A stretch of 51,845 nt of DNA from Ornithinibacillus californiensis (GCF_001038485.1 NZ_LDUE01000064.1:1-51845); one strand, 5' to 3'; positions 26,127-37,807 are shown, counted from the first letter of the stretch. The notes: generated by a model from the letters alone, not told the origin. A program made the numbers and translations.

Positions 26127-27341
26127 ATGAAAGGACATTTTTACAGACGTGGTTGCAAGTGCAAAAAGAAGAAAAAGTGTACTTGTGGCTCTAGGTGGGC
26201 ATTTCTCGTTGATATTGGAATTGACCCATTAACCGGAAAACGCAAGCAAAAAGGGAAAGGAGGATTTAAGACAAAACAAGAAGCTGAATCAGCTGCGGCT
26301 GCTCTCATTTATGAGGTAGAACAAGGTTTGTATGTAGAAGAAACAAATCAGACATTCAGTGACTTTTCAAAAGAGTGGCTAACTATATACAAGGATTCAA
26401 AAGATGTGAAACCCGGAACGATTCGTGTCAGGCTTCATGAGATTGACAAGTTAATGCCCTATTTTGCTCAATTAAAATTAAAGGACATTACAAGAAAGAG
26501 CTATCAAGATGCTTTAAACGATTTAAAAGAACAAGGATATTCTGATAGCACAATGGATGGTATCCATCGTACTGGAAGGATGATTTTCCGAAAGGCATTA
26601 GAGTTAGAGTTAATCAAGAAGGATCCTACTGAGTTTGCCTATCTCAAAAAAGCTAAGAAAACAATTGAACAGTTGGAAGAGGAAGAAGTTCCAAAGTATC
26701 TTGAAAAAGAAGAACTTGCATTGTTCTTAAAGACAGCAAAGAATCATGGACTTGAGCATGACTACCTAATGTTTCTCATCCTCTCCTATACAGGAATCAG
26801 AGTTGGAGAATTAGTTGCACTCAAGTGGAAAGATATAGATTTTATTAATCATACAATTAGCATTACCAAAACCTATTACAATCCAAGTAATAACACGTTA
26901 GAATATATGCTAGTCACACCAAAAACTAAAAGATCTCGACGGAAAATTATTGTTGACGAAGATGTAATAAAAACATTGCTAGAACATAAAGAAGCTCAAG
27001 AGAAAGTCATCGAGCAATTAGGAGATGCTTACTATAACAAAGACTTCATTTTTGCAAAAATGGAACGTCAATATGGTTATCCCATTGTCATTAAGACCGT
27101 TCAAAATAGAATGGCAAGGCTATTAAGGTTATCAGGTCTAAATCCAGAGCTAACACCACATTCTCTAAGACATACGCATACATCACTCTTAGCAGAAGCG
27201 GGGGTAGCACTCGAACAAATCATGGATAGACTTGGGCATTCAGATGACCAAATTACCAAAGATGTCTATCTCCACGTAACGCAAGAAATGAAAAAAGAAG
27301 CCTCTCAAAAGTTTGCTCAACTTATGAGAAGCCTCGATTAA
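26127..27341 (+). CDS. int: Tn916-type tyrosine integrase adjacent to groEL
   Basis: A 404-aa integrase starting at the ATG at 26127, matching the start of its paralogue at 24465 (MKGHYYKRGC against MKGHFYRRGC); an in-frame ATG at 26103 lacks that support. The arm domain again has a Cys-rich strip (CKCKKKKKCTCGS). R (TGIRVGE), HSLRHTH, GHSDDQIT and the final Tyr (DVYLH) are all intact. It ends about 80 bases from the groEL stop, so it likely marks the island edge and recognises an attachment site at or after the groEL 3' end. Confidence 0.95.
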   Translation: MKGHFYRRGCKCKKKKKCTCGSRWAFLVDIGIDPLTGKRKQKGKGGFKTKQEAESAAAALIYEVEQGLYVEETNQTFSDFSKEWLTIYKDSKDVKPGTIRVRLHEIDKLMPYFAQLKLKDITRKSYQDALNDLKEQGYSDSTMDGIHRTGRMIFRKALELELIKKDPTEFAYLKKAKKTIEQLEEEEVPKYLEKEELALFLKTAKNHGLEHDYLMFLILSYTGIRVGELVALKWKDIDFINHTISITKTYYNPSNNTLEYMLVTPKTKRSRRKIIVDEDVIKTLLEHKEAQEKVIEQLGDAYYNKDFIFAKMERQYGYPIVIKTVQNRMARLLRLSGLNPELTPHSLRHTHTSLLAEAGVALEQIMDRLGHSDDQITKDVYLHVTQEMKKEASQKFAQLMRSLD

Positions 27342-27423
27342 TTATCCTCAATGTTAACAAAATGTTAACATCACACTCTCATCTTACATAAAACCCACTC
27401 ATATCAAGGGTTCAGACGGCTTA
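27342..27423. other. Probable island boundary next to the groEL 3' end
   Basis: Between the integrase stop and the groEL stop lie a tandem ATGTTAAC / ATGTTAACATC repeat (27350-27372) and a short hairpin (AACCC with GGGTT) that may be the groEL terminator. The repeats could be integrase arm sites. The other attachment site is not identifiable in the window. Confidence 0.4.
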
Positions 27424-29070
<1,647 letters not shown>

Positions 29071-29093
29071 TCATTATTTATTAATTGTTTTTA

Positions 29094-29396
<303 letters not shown>

Positions 29397-29423
29397 TCAT
29401 TTTCCATATATTTTTTTGATTTG

Positions 29424-29450
29424 TTAGCACTCGATGTATCCGAGTGCTAA
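29424..29450. promoter_or_regulatory. CIRCE operator (HrcA binding site)
   Basis: TTAGCACTC-N9-GAGTGCTAA, a perfect match to the consensus, lies just downstream of the groES promoter. It indicates heat-shock control by HrcA. Confidence 0.98.
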
Positions 29451-29461
29451 TTCCAATTAAT

Positions 29462-29490
29462 ATAATAAATAATTTCTTTCTGATTTGCAA
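29462..29490 (-). promoter_or_regulatory. SigA promoter of groESL
   Basis: On the reverse strand, TTGCAA (29485-29490), a 17-base spacer and TATTAT (29462-29467) precede CIRCE. Confidence 0.75.
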
Positions 29491-29630
29491 GTATCGTGTT
29501 TCACATTTTTTTATTTTTTCTTGTCCAAGTTGATTCTATTATTATAGACTGCATGAATATGATAAAATACACAGGAATCGATTTTGTCCGAATACATGCA
29601 AACTACGAAGAACTTAAGGAGCTGAAATAA

Positions 29631-30344
29631 TTGCCTAATCGCTACTGGTGGGTAATTCTTACCTATATTATCATGCAGCTATCAGGAGGACTCTTCTTAC
29701 CAATTCTCCGTCAACTATTCCCGAATTATTATGTCGAGGCTGCCATCTACTATTCCATCTTTAGTTTTACAATTGCCTTAATTATTGTTTTAATGTTAAT
29801 GAAGCCTGATATAGAAATGTCCCAAACACGTGATCGCCGGATTTCAGGTGATGTCATTCTGTGGACTTTTGTAGGGTTATTTATGGCTTATTTTGCCCAA
29901 GGAATTGCAACCATGATTGAAGCGAAAGTACTTGGCATTGAAATTGGGTCAGAAAATACACAATCTATTATGGCAATCACACGTACCATACCGTTATTTG
30001 CAATCATACCTGCTGTAATAGCACCTATACTTGAAGAAGTTATTTTCCGTAAAATAATTTTCGGTTCATTATATAAGAGAACAAACTTTTTTGTTGCGGC
30101 TTTACTTTCAGCCCTCATTTTTGGGATTATTCATGGGGAACCAGAGCACATACTAATCTATGCATCGATGGGCTTTGTCTTTGCTTATTTATATGTCAAG
30201 ACAAAGAAAATCATTGTTCCTATTCTGGTGCACATGACCTTAAATTCTATTTCGGTTATTGTACAATTTTCCCTTACCCCAGAAGATATGGAGAAAATTG
30301 AACAACAGTGGAATCAGGTCCAGATGATATTAATCGGAGGTTAA
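29631..30344 (+). CDS. ydiL: CPBP-family intramembrane metalloprotease YdiL
   Basis: A 237-aa membrane protein with about six to seven hydrophobic segments. The CPBP motifs are present: EEVIFRK near residue 136, FGIIHG near 160 and HMTLNS near 204, the sites of the active glutamates and histidines. The start is a TTG with AAGGAG nine bases upstream. In B. subtilis the orthologue also lies next to groESL. The substrate is unknown. Confidence 0.9.
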   Translation: MPNRYWWVILTYIIMQLSGGLFLPILRQLFPNYYVEAAIYYSIFSFTIALIIVLMLMKPDIEMSQTRDRRISGDVILWTFVGLFMAYFAQGIATMIEAKVLGIEIGSENTQSIMAITRTIPLFAIIPAVIAPILEEVIFRKIIFGSLYKRTNFFVAALLSALIFGIIHGEPEHILIYASMGFVFAYLYVKTKKIIVPILVHMTLNSISVIVQFSLTPEDMEKIEQQWNQVQMILIGG

Positions 30345-30350
30345 CATGTT

Positions 30351-30551
30351 ATGAGGATTACCGCTAGAACCATGGCTTTCATTTATTTTGCTATGGGCAT
30401 CTTGTTTATATATGCAGCAATTCAAAGTGCAGAAGATACGGTGTGGAACTTTATTACCATTCTACTAGCACTAATAGCCACATTAGACTTCGGTGCTGGT
30501 ATTCGTTACTTGCGTTTACACAATAAAATTAAACATATGAAGAAGAAATAA
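30351..30551 (+). CDS. ydiK: YdiK-family small membrane protein (DUF4305)
   Basis: A 66-aa protein with two hydrophobic segments (about 8-27 and 34-50) and a basic tail. It follows ydiL by six bases, as in B. subtilis. The function is unknown. Confidence 0.85.
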   Translation: MRITARTMAFIYFAMGILFIYAAIQSAEDTVWNFITILLALIATLDFGAGIRYLRLHNKIKHMKKK

Positions 30552-30554
30552 CAA

Positions 30555-30582
30555 AAAAGCTCCTACTTAAATAGGGGCTTTT
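30555..30582. terminator. Bidirectional terminator between ydiK and rex
   Basis: AAAAGCTCCTA pairs with TAGGGGCTTTT between convergent genes. Confidence 0.8.
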
Positions 30583-30612
30583 AGTATGTTCATAACTAAG
30601 TATTAAAGTAGC

Positions 30613-31272
30613 TTAATGCACTTCTTCTTTAGATGGAACCAGATTGTCTAGTGGATAATGCTTCAGAAAATAAACTAGTGCCTGCAATTCAATTGCTAAA
30701 TCAATATGATGTACACGAACATCATCTGGTACCGTAATACGTGCTGGCGTAAAGTTTAAGATGGCTTTAATACCTTTAGCTACTAAGCGTTCTGTAGTAC
30801 GATCCGCCTCATTTGCTGGTATAGTCAAAATGGCTACTTTCACATCATCCAATTTTTCCTCTAGATCATCAATATGATAAATGGGAATTCCACCGATTTT
30901 TGTCCCAACTTTATTTGGGTCAGCGTCAAATGCTAGCTTAATTTTTGTATTATTATTTTTCGTAAAGTTATAGTTTAAGAATGCTGTTCCTAGATTACCG
31001 ACTCCTATTAAAGCCACATCAGTCATTTCGTCTTGATCTAATGTCTTTCGGAAAAATCCAAGTAAATATTCGACATTATAGCCGTATCCCTTTTTACCAA
31101 GTGCTCCAAAATAGGAAAAGTCTCTTCGAATCGTTGCCGAGTCAACCTTAACTGCTTCACTTAATTCCTTCGATGAAACTCTGGTTTTTCCCTGCATTTG
31201 TAAATTGTTTAAAAACCGATAATATAATGGGAGTCTTTTTGCTGTAGCTTGTGGTATTTTATTTTGATCCAA
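30613..31272 (-). CDS. rex: Redox-sensing transcriptional repressor Rex
   Basis: A 219-aa protein with an N-terminal winged helix ([20 protein letters not shown]) and a Rossmann NADH-binding domain (GVGNLG at 90-95). Rex represses fermentation and respiration genes when NADH is low. A good AGGAGG precedes the ATG. Rex-box-like sequence lies at 31382-31399. The B. subtilis neighbours moaC and tatAY are absent here. Confidence 0.97.
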   Translation of the reverse strand: MDQNKIPQATAKRLPLYYRFLNNLQMQGKTRVSSKELSEAVKVDSATIRRDFSYFGALGKKGYGYNVEYLLGFFRKTLDQDEMTDVALIGVGNLGTAFLNYNFTKNNNTKIKLAFDADPNKVGTKIGGIPIYHIDDLEEKLDDVKVAILTIPANEADRTTERLVAKGIKAILNFTPARITVPDDVRVHHIDLAIELQALVYFLKHYPLDNLVPSKEEVH

Positions 31273-31381
31273 GCTGATTTCCTCCTTACCCTTCAGGTGC
31301 TATATTAAAACCGGAAACACGTTTCCAAAAAAAGTATAATAACGATTACAAAGTCTATTTTATCAGATTTTCTATCTTAAG

Positions 31382-31399
31382 TCGTGATTATTTTCACAT
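31382..31399. promoter_or_regulatory. Candidate Rex-binding site
   Basis: TCGTGATTATTTTCACAT matches 11 of 14 defined positions of TTGTGAA-N4-TTCACAA. It lies between divergent rex and ydiF and could serve rex autoregulation. Confidence 0.35.
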
Positions 31400-31463
31400 A
31401 TACACAATATTATTGCCCGAAAGCCTAGATTTGGATAAACTTATACTACTAGAGGTGACAAAT

Positions 31464-33386
31464 ATGATAAGCATGCAATTAAATGATATTTCCAAGTCTT
31501 TCGGTGCAGAGGAGATATTAGCAAATATAAAACTAGAAATAAAAGATAGAGATCGAGTTGCCATAGTCGGTAGAAATGGTGCTGGAAAATCAACCCTCCT
31601 TAAGATCATGGCCGGTGAAATGACCTATGATACAGGTGAAATAATTAAGCCAAAGGACCTTACGATTGGTTACTTATCTCAGCATACTGGACTCGAATCG
31701 AATAACACGATATGGAATGAGATGCTAGAGGTATTTGAAGAACTAATTATTCAGGAAAGAAAGATCCGTTCCATGGAAGAAAAAATGGCCGATGTCAGTC
31801 AGATGGATCCCACTGAATCGACTAAATTTCTAGCAGAATATGACCGCTTGCAGCAGGAATTCGAAACAAATGGCGGTTACAGCTATGAATCCGAAATTAA
31901 AGCCGTCCTATCGGGGTTGAATTTTCTTGATTACGATGACCAAACGCCTATCAATGAATTAAGTGGCGGCCAAAAAACACGTTTGGCTTTAGGGAAACTG
32001 TTACTTAAGAAACCAAATCTTCTTATTTTAGATGAACCTACCAACCATTTAGATATTGAAACGTTATCCTGGCTTGAGAAATACTTACAAGCATATCCAG
32101 GTGCAGTAGTAATTGTATCCCACGACCGTTATTTCCTTGATAAAACAGTAACGATTGTTTATGAAATATCACGCCATCGAACGAAGAAGTATCATGGCAC
32201 ATATAGTAATTTTCTGGAACAAAAAGCGATTAACTTTGAACAAGAAATGAAAGAGTTCGAGAAACAGCAGACGGAAATAAAAAAATTAGAAGAATTTATC
32301 CAGAAAAATATCGTACGAGCTTCCACCACCAAACGCGCGCAAAGCAGGCGGAAACAACTCGAAAAAATGGATAAAATGGATCGTCCATTAGGTGATGAAT
32401 CATCCGCTTCGATTACTTTTGAAATTACGAAACGTACTGGCAATGATGTATTAAAAATTCAAGACCTTGCCTTCCGATATGAAGAAGGAGAAAGCCCAAT
32501 CTTTGAGAATCTCTCCCTTCATGTATCACGTGGGGAAAGTATTGCTTTAGTCGGTCCAAATGGTGTTGGGAAAACCACGCTACTAAAGAATATCCTCGGA
32601 AGATTCCAACCCAGTGAAGGAACGATTCAGTTAGGAACGAATGTACAGATTGGCTATTATGATCAAGAGCAAGCTAACTTAAGTTCTCACAAAACCGTAC
32701 TTACTGAATTATGGGATGAATATCCAGGTGTTAATGAAAAAGATATCCGAACGGTCTTAGGTAATTTCTTATTTTCTGGTGATGATGTGTTAAAGCCTGT
32801 CTCGTCACTTAGTGGTGGGGAGAAAGCCCGCTTAGCACTTGCAAAACTAAGGATGCAAAAAGCAAATCTATTAATACTAGATGAACCGACCAACCACTTA
32901 GACATTGATAGTAAGGAAGTTCTTGAAGCAGCTTTAATTGATTTCCCAGGAACGATTATCTTTGTTTCTCATGATCGATACTTTATTAATAAAATTGCAG
33001 ATAAAGTAGTTGAAATGCTAGCAGACGGGTCTACAGTTTATCTTGGTGATTATGATTACTATATCGAGAAAAAGCAAGAACAAGAAGAATTGGAACGGTT
33101 AGAGGCTGTTACGGAACAAACCTCTTCCGTGAATGAAAAGAAGTTAAGTTTTAAAGAAGAAAAAAAGCGTCAGAGTGAACAACGAAAACGCGAACGACAA
33201 ATTGCAAAGCTAGAGGAAGAAATTGAAGAAATGGAAGAACAACTCGCCATGCTTGAAGAGGAAATGACCAAACCTGAAGTTTATGAAAATCATGAAAAAG
33301 CATTGGAATATACGAATAAAACGAATGAAGTGAAACAACACGTCGAAAAATTGATGGAAGAATGGACATTACTTCAGGATGATTAA
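31464..33386 (+). CDS. ydiF: ABC-F ribosome-associated ATPase YdiF
   Basis: A 640-aa protein with two ABC domains and no membrane segments. Walker A motifs are GRNGAGKST and GPNGVGKTT, signatures are LSGGQ and LSGGE, and each domain has DEPTNHLD, the hallmark of ABC-F. The linker between them and a charged coiled-coil C-terminus (about 560-640) are typical. I start at 31464, where AGAGGTG lies six bases upstream; the frame is open from 31413. ABC-F proteins act on ribosomes, for example on stalled translation; the exact role of YdiF is not settled. Confidence 0.93.
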   Translation: MISMQLNDISKSFGAEEILANIKLEIKDRDRVAIVGRNGAGKSTLLKIMAGEMTYDTGEIIKPKDLTIGYLSQHTGLESNNTIWNEMLEVFEELIIQERKIRSMEEKMADVSQMDPTESTKFLAEYDRLQQEFETNGGYSYESEIKAVLSGLNFLDYDDQTPINELSGGQKTRLALGKLLLKKPNLLILDEPTNHLDIETLSWLEKYLQAYPGAVVIVSHDRYFLDKTVTIVYEISRHRTKKYHGTYSNFLEQKAINFEQEMKEFEKQQTEIKKLEEFIQKNIVRASTTKRAQSRRKQLEKMDKMDRPLGDESSASITFEITKRTGNDVLKIQDLAFRYEEGESPIFENLSLHVSRGESIALVGPNGVGKTTLLKNILGRFQPSEGTIQLGTNVQIGYYDQEQANLSSHKTVLTELWDEYPGVNEKDIRTVLGNFLFSGDDVLKPVSSLSGGEKARLALAKLRMQKANLLILDEPTNHLDIDSKEVLEAALIDFPGTIIFVSHDRYFINKIADKVVEMLADGSTVYLGDYDYYIEKKQEQEELERLEAVTEQTSSVNEKKLSFKEEKKRQSEQRKRERQIAKLEEEIEEMEEQLAMLEEEMTKPEVYENHEKALEYTNKTNEVKQHVEKLMEEWTLLQDD

Positions 33387-33390
33387 CTTC

Positions 33391-33430
33391 AAAAAAGCAG
33401 ATTGAAACGATTATTTCAATCTGCTTTTTT
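33391..33430 (+). terminator. Terminator of ydiF
   Basis: AAAAAAGCAGATTGAA pairs with TTCAATCTGCTTTTTT just after the stop; it also suits the lipoprotein gene on the other strand. Confidence 0.85.
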
Positions 33431-33450
33431 GTATGTATCTAAAGGAAGTC

Positions 33451-33906
33451 TCAATTAAAAGTGTTTTCGACTAAAAGGATTAACCTATCCGTTTCTTCAG
33501 GTGAAACAGTATAAATCGTATTGGTATCGTTTGGTTTCATAATAGTGCTTCTTTCCCCTTTTTCACCAATCCATAAATAAAGTCTTGATTGTTCATTTTC
33601 TTCATTTACGATATCCATATAAAATTCCGGGTTAGCCATATTAACTATGCCATCTTCCTTTACTGCACTTGAAAAGACTTCTTGGAAGGCATGAAAGGTT
33701 TCCTTATCATTGAAATTAACTTTACTTTTACCATTTGGCTTAGAAAAACTAATTCCTATAGTATCCTTATTTATAGAAAAATGGTTGTTAAGTTCTGACT
33801 CAGAAGTTTGATTTATATTTATGTCAGTACTTTCATTTGGTTGACAACCAAATGATAACAAAGTCATAAGTACCAAGGATAACATCACAAACGTAATTTT
33901 TTTCAC
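33451..33906 (-). CDS. Putative lipoprotein
   Basis: A 151-aa protein from a GTG at 33906, chosen because GGGGGG lies seven bases upstream and gives a proper signal peptide. The signal is basic (KK), then hydrophobic, then a lipobox LSFGC at about residues 17-21, so the protein should be anchored outside the membrane. The rest is soluble, with an unclassified domain. I cannot name the function. Confidence 0.7.
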   Translation of the reverse strand: MKKITFVMLSLVLMTLLSFGCQPNESTDININQTSESELNNHFSINKDTIGISFSKPNGKSKVNFNDKETFHAFQEVFSSAVKEDGIVNMANPEFYMDIVNEENEQSRLYLWIGEKGERSTIMKPNDTNTIYTVSPEETDRLILLVENTFN

Positions 33907-34028
33907 ACACATTCCCCCCAAAAATTCACTAATATTATTATTAGACGAATAGATACCTCATTAGTTGTATTTTAGCATAATAGTTTGTAGCAAAAGAGAC
34001 AAACATTATATATAAAAGCAGATTTTCA

Positions 34029-34123
34029 TTATCCACAAAAATGTAAACGTATTAAACCTTTATAAATCAACTTATCAACAAAGTTATGCACATTATCCAC
34101 AATTTCTATCAATTTTATCCACA
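34029..34123 (+). promoter_or_regulatory. DnaA-box cluster
   Basis: Three perfect TTATCCACA boxes (34029-34037, 34093-34101, 34115-34123), TTATGCACA at 34084-34092 and a one-mismatch TTATCAACA at 34072-34080, all in one orientation within 95 bp. In B. subtilis the gcp(tsaD)-ydiF intergenic region is one of the few chromosomal DnaA-binding clusters outside oriC, which titrate DnaA. The synteny here makes the same function likely. Confidence 0.85.
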
Positions 34124-34168
34124 AATGTTATTAACAATGGATAGCTTTACTTTATAAAGGATATAAAA

Positions 34169-34196
34169 AAATATCCACATCTCTGTGGATATTTTG
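34169..34196 (-). terminator. Terminator of the tsaD operon
   Basis: On the reverse strand AAAATATCCACA pairs with TGTGGATATTTT, followed by a T-run, just after the tsaD stop. The arms also resemble DnaA boxes. Confidence 0.75.
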
Positions 34197-35207
34197 TCAA
34201 CGTAATATTAAAGAAGGATTTGCATTAAGGTCCATACCAGAACGTTTACCTTGTTCAAAGTTAATCGTTCCAGCAGCTGCTATCATTGCTGCATTATCCG
34301 TACAAAGCTTTAATGGAGGGATTAGCAATGGTATATCCGTTTCAGAGAACTTAGCCTCAAGTTCTGCTCGCAGCCCTCTATTTGCAGCTACACCACCAGC
34401 TACAATTACTTGCTTTACATTATGTTGCTTAGCGGCCTTTACGGTTTTTGTTGCCAATACATCAATTACACTCGCTTGAAAGCTTGCAGCAATATCTTCC
34501 TGCTTCAACTCTATACCTTTTTGCTTTGCATTGTGAATTTTGTTAATAACTGCTGATTTTAATCCACTAAAACTAAAATCAAAACTATCATCTTCTAACC
34601 AAGCTCTTGGGAAATCAATAGTTACCTCACCTTCTGCTGCTAATCGGTCAATATGAGGTCCACCTGGATACGGAAGGTTTAACATTCTTGCAACCTTATC
34701 ATATGCTTCACCAGCAGCATCATCTCTCGTTTCACCGATAACTTCATAGCTGCCATGCTCTTTCATTAAAACTAGCTCTGTGTGACCCCCAGAAACGATT
34801 AAAGCTAACAATGGAAATTGAAATTCTTCTTCCAAACGGTTCGCATAAATATGTCCTGCAATATGATGGACTCCAACTAACGGTTTGCTTTTGGCAAAGG
34901 CCAATGCCTTTGCTGCATTAACACCAATTAAAAGCGCACCAACTAAACCAGGTCCTTCCGTAACTGAAATCGCATCGATATCGTCCCAATCTAGTTTAGA
35001 CTCCGCAATTGCTTCTTCTAAAACTAGTGTAATTTGTTCCACATGATGCCTAGAAGCGATTTCTGGAACTACTCCACCAAAGCGTTTGTGACTTTCAATC
35101 TGGGAAGCGACAACATTGGAAATTATCTCCCTACCGTTTTTTACAATCGCCACAGCTGTCTCATCACAACTTGTTTCAATTCCTAATATGTATGTATCCT
35201 TCATCAT
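34197..35207 (-). CDS. tsaD: tRNA t6A synthase subunit TsaD (Gcp)
   Basis: A 336-aa Kae1/Qri7-family protein. The conserved HHVEQ and the iron-binding histidines H115 and H119 ([11 protein letters not shown]) are present. With TsaB and TsaE it transfers threonylcarbamoyl to A37 of ANN-decoding tRNAs. The ATG at 35207 overlaps the rimI stop (ATGA). It is the last gene of the thiL-tsaE-tsaB-rimI-tsaD unit. Confidence 0.97.
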   Translation of the reverse strand: MMKDTYILGIETSCDETAVAIVKNGREIISNVVASQIESHKRFGGVVPEIASRHHVEQITLVLEEAIAESKLDWDDIDAISVTEGPGLVGALLIGVNAAKALAFAKSKPLVGVHHIAGHIYANRLEEEFQFPLLALIVSGGHTELVLMKEHGSYEVIGETRDDAAGEAYDKVARMLNLPYPGGPHIDRLAAEGEVTIDFPRAWLEDDSFDFSFSGLKSAVINKIHNAKQKGIELKQEDIAASFQASVIDVLATKTVKAAKQHNVKQVIVAGGVAANRGLRAELEAKFSETDIPLLIPPLKLCTDNAAMIAAAGTINFEQGKRSGMDLNANPSLILR

Positions 35208-35650
35208 AAATTCACCCACATTACAACAGCATCTTCATTATTATCTGTATAATAATTTTTTCTAATTCCACCAGATACTAGTCCAAATTTGCGATACATA
35301 TTCTGTGCAACTGAATTAGTTACTCTAACTTCTAGAGATAGCCTTGTTACTCCGCGCTGTAAAGCTTGCTGAAGCGCAAATCGGAAGAGTTTCTCCCCTA
35401 GTTTTTGACCTCGGTATCCAGGGAGTACAGCTATATTAGTAATTTGTGCATCATCTATAACAATCCACATTCCTACATAACCTATTATTTTTTTATCTAA
35501 TTCCATAATAAAATAATGTGCATGAAGGTTTTGTGTTAATTCCTGTTTAAATACATCTTCATTCCAAGGAGATGAAAATGAGGTTAGCTCTACAAACATA
35601 ACTTGTTCTATATCTTCTAGTTCCATTTTACGTATCGTTAATTCAGCCAT
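35204..35650 (-). CDS. rimI: Ribosomal protein S18-alanine N-acetyltransferase RimI
   Basis: A 148-aa GNAT enzyme with the acetyl-CoA motif [10 protein letters not shown] near residue 75 and the C-terminal [12 protein letters not shown]. The classic substrate is the S18 N-terminus. It overlaps both tsaB and tsaD, indicating tight coupling. Confidence 0.93.
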   Translation of the reverse strand: MAELTIRKMELEDIEQVMFVELTSFSSPWNEDVFKQELTQNLHAHYFIMELDKKIIGYVGMWIVIDDAQITNIAVLPGYRGQKLGEKLFRFALQQALQRGVTRLSLEVRVTNSVAQNMYRKFGLVSGGIRKNYYTDNNEDAVVMWVNL

Positions 35651-36347
35651 TCTGCATATCCTTTTGTGTTTTTAACCAGTTTGCTTCCGCTTCCGCTAGC
35701 CTCAAATAATTCGGTGTCAGCATATGCGTTTCATCGATTTCTTTGTCTTGTGCGGCTAATGCCAGGTCAGATGGCTTCGGAATATGATAGGTCATCTCTG
35801 GTATAACAGCATTTGATCCTAATTTCTCTGTAATGATTTCTTTATTTTTTTGAATATCTGGGCTTAAAAATACAATTGGCTTACTTAGGGCAGAAAGCTT
35901 ATCTAACCAATCTGCAAATAACGTATTTCGTTCTTCTTTAACAAGCACTAGTTTTTCATGGTTATTTTCATACAAGCCTGTATAGACCAGCCCTCTCCGT
36001 GCATCAAAAAATGGACAGATAAGGTTATTACTTAATTTAGCACGATACGCTAGTACCTCCAGACTAGAAACACCCACTACCGGTATTCCTAGAGACCAGG
36101 CTAATGTTTTAGCAGTTGTAAGTCCTATCCGAACACCTGTGTATGATCCTGGGCCTTTCGCTACCACAACTTTACTTAACTCTTCTGGCTTCACATCAAC
36201 TTCTTTCATAAGGTGCTCAATTGCAGGCATTAGTCTCACAGAATGATTCTTAGCTATATTCGTAACTAATTCTCCTACTATTTCATTGTCCTTAACCAAG
36301 GCTACACCTAAAGCTTGATTGGATGTGTCTATTGCAAGAATATACAT
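35643..36347 (-). CDS. tsaB: tRNA t6A complex dimerisation subunit TsaB
   Basis: A 234-aa ASKHA-fold protein (ILAIDTSNQALGVALV, then GPGSYTGVRIG) that forms a heterodimer with TsaD. The start is in the middle of the operon; its 3' end overlaps rimI by eight bases. Confidence 0.95.
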   Translation of the reverse strand: MYILAIDTSNQALGVALVKDNEIVGELVTNIAKNHSVRLMPAIEHLMKEVDVKPEELSKVVVAKGPGSYTGVRIGLTTAKTLAWSLGIPVVGVSSLEVLAYRAKLSNNLICPFFDARRGLVYTGLYENNHEKLVLVKEERNTLFADWLDKLSALSKPIVFLSPDIQKNKEIITEKLGSNAVIPEMTYHIPKPSDLALAAQDKEIDETHMLTPNYLRLAEAEANWLKTQKDMQNG

Positions 36348-36375
36348 CTAAGTAACTCCTTTTTACTAACCTTAC

Positions 36376-36834
36376 TCATTCAACTATTGCTTTGACTACT
36401 TCTTCAAAATGTTCCCCAACTGGATCGAATTCGATTGCTCTTGACTGTTCATCCAAGTATTTAATGGTTATATTTAACCGCTCTATGGGGAGGTACTCCT
36501 CAATAAATTGAGCCCACTCAACAACCGATACGCCATTCCCATCAAAATACTCTTCAAAGCCAATATCTTCATCAGAATGTTCTAACCGGTAAACATCCAT
36601 GTGATACAACGGAATGGTACCCTCATATTCTTTTACAATCGTAAAAGTCGGGCTACTCAATGTTCTACTAATCCCTAATCCGGCTGCTATCCCTTTGGTG
36701 AAGGTCGTCTTCCCGGCACCTAAATCACCTTCTAAAGTTAAGAGGTCACCTGGTTTTAACTGTCTTGCAAGCTTTTCTGCTATTTGTAAGGTTTCTTCTA
36801 CGTCATTTGTTTCCACTATATATTTACTCATCAT
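36376..36834 (-). CDS. tsaE: tRNA t6A complex ATPase TsaE
   Basis: A 152-aa P-loop ATPase with GDLGAGKTT at about 36-44 and a Walker B-like region (PLYHMDVYRLE). It is required for t6A cycling. The start lies one base after the thiL stop. Confidence 0.95.
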   Translation of the reverse strand: MMSKYIVETNDVEETLQIAEKLARQLKPGDLLTLEGDLGAGKTTFTKGIAAGLGISRTLSSPTFTIVKEYEGTIPLYHMDVYRLEHSDEDIGFEEYFDGNGVSVVEWAQFIEEYLPIERLNITIKYLDEQSRAIEFDPVGEHFEEVVKAIVE

Positions 36835-36835
36835 G

Positions 36836-37807
36836 TCACCTGCTTAAGTGGTTATATCCTTTTTTCTCTAGCCGTACCATTTTACCATTTTTCTGTTGGA
36901 ATAGCACTCGACTAACTGGTTGTACTGCAGTTACATACCCGATTTCTGTTACACGTACATTTTGTTGGGATGCAACTTGTTTGACCGTTTCCCATTCTCT
37001 TTTCGAAACGGTTCCTAGCAATTCATAATCTTCGCCACCAAATAATTTCCATTTATATTGTAAATCTGTGTCAAATTGGCTCAAATAAGGATGGATTGGT
37101 AGTTTTTCATCCTGTAAGACGATAGATACATTCGAAGCCTCCGCAATTTCGTGTGCTTCACTAGCAATACCATCACTAATATCATTTAAAGCAACCCTTG
37201 ATATACTTTGTAGGCCTAAAGCGAAATCAACACGGGGGCTAGGCATTTGGTGTCTTCTTTTAAAGTATTTCTCATCTTTATAGTTGTCAGGGTGGAATAG
37301 CATATGCAACCCTGCCTGCGAATCTCCCAAGGTACCAGTAGCAAATATGATATCTCCTTCTTGTGCTAAACTCCTCAACGAAGCATTATCTTTATTTGTA
37401 AACCCTAGCACCGTTATGGAAATGACTAGTTCACTTCCCGACACGGTATCACCACCGATTAAATCAACGTTATATTGATTCGCAAGGCTTTGCATTCCTT
37501 CATAAATCTCATTTAAGTCATCTGTAGACCAGTTATCAGAGATAGATATTCCTACTAAGTAAAATGCTGGTTTTGCTCTCATAGCAGCCATATCACTAAG
37601 ATTAGCTGCCAGTGCCTTATAACCAATATGATACGGTGTCATGGTTTCTTTATTAAAGTGAACATTTTCCACAAACATATCCTTCGCTATTACTATATCC
37701 TGGTTATTGGAACGGATTACGGCTGCATCATCACCAATCCCTTTTAATAAAGAAGATTGCCGATAGTACGATTGCTGAATTGAATTGATAAATGAAAACT
37801 CGTCCAT
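36836..37807 (-). CDS. thiL: Thiamine-monophosphate kinase ThiL
   Basis: A 323-aa AIR-synthase/ThiL-fold kinase with the N-terminal KGIGDDAAVI, then VGGDTVSG-type (LIGGDTVSGSE) and FGGEDYELLG motifs. It makes thiamine diphosphate from the monophosphate. It is the first gene of the operon, as in B. subtilis. Confidence 0.95.
   Translation of the reverse strand: MDEFSFINSIQQSYYRQSSLLKGIGDDAAVIRSNNQDIVIAKDMFVENVHFNKETMTPYHIGYKALAANLSDMAAMRAKPAFYLVGISISDNWSTDDLNEIYEGMQSLANQYNVDLIGGDTVSGSELVISITVLGFTNKDNASLRSLAQEGDIIFATGTLGDSQAGLHMLFHPDNYKDEKYFKRRHQMPSPRVDFALGLQSISRVALNDISDGIASEAHEIAEASNVSIVLQDEKLPIHPYLSQFDTDLQYKWKLFGGEDYELLGTVSKREWETVKQVASQQNVRVTEIGYVTAVQPVSRVLFQQKNGKMVRLEKKGYNHLSR

Larger units (their letters stand above)
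33907..34196. other. Intergenic region with DnaA-box cluster
   Basis: No gene is present. The right part holds the tsaD terminator and the DnaA boxes described separately. Confidence 0.8.

Noticed and set aside
27342-27423. Definite attachment-site direct repeat for the island
   Set aside because: I could not find a second copy of the groEL end within the window.
34029-34123. Chromosomal origin of replication
   Set aside because: There is no dnaA, dnaN or AT-rich unwinding region nearby; the position fits a DnaA-titration cluster instead.
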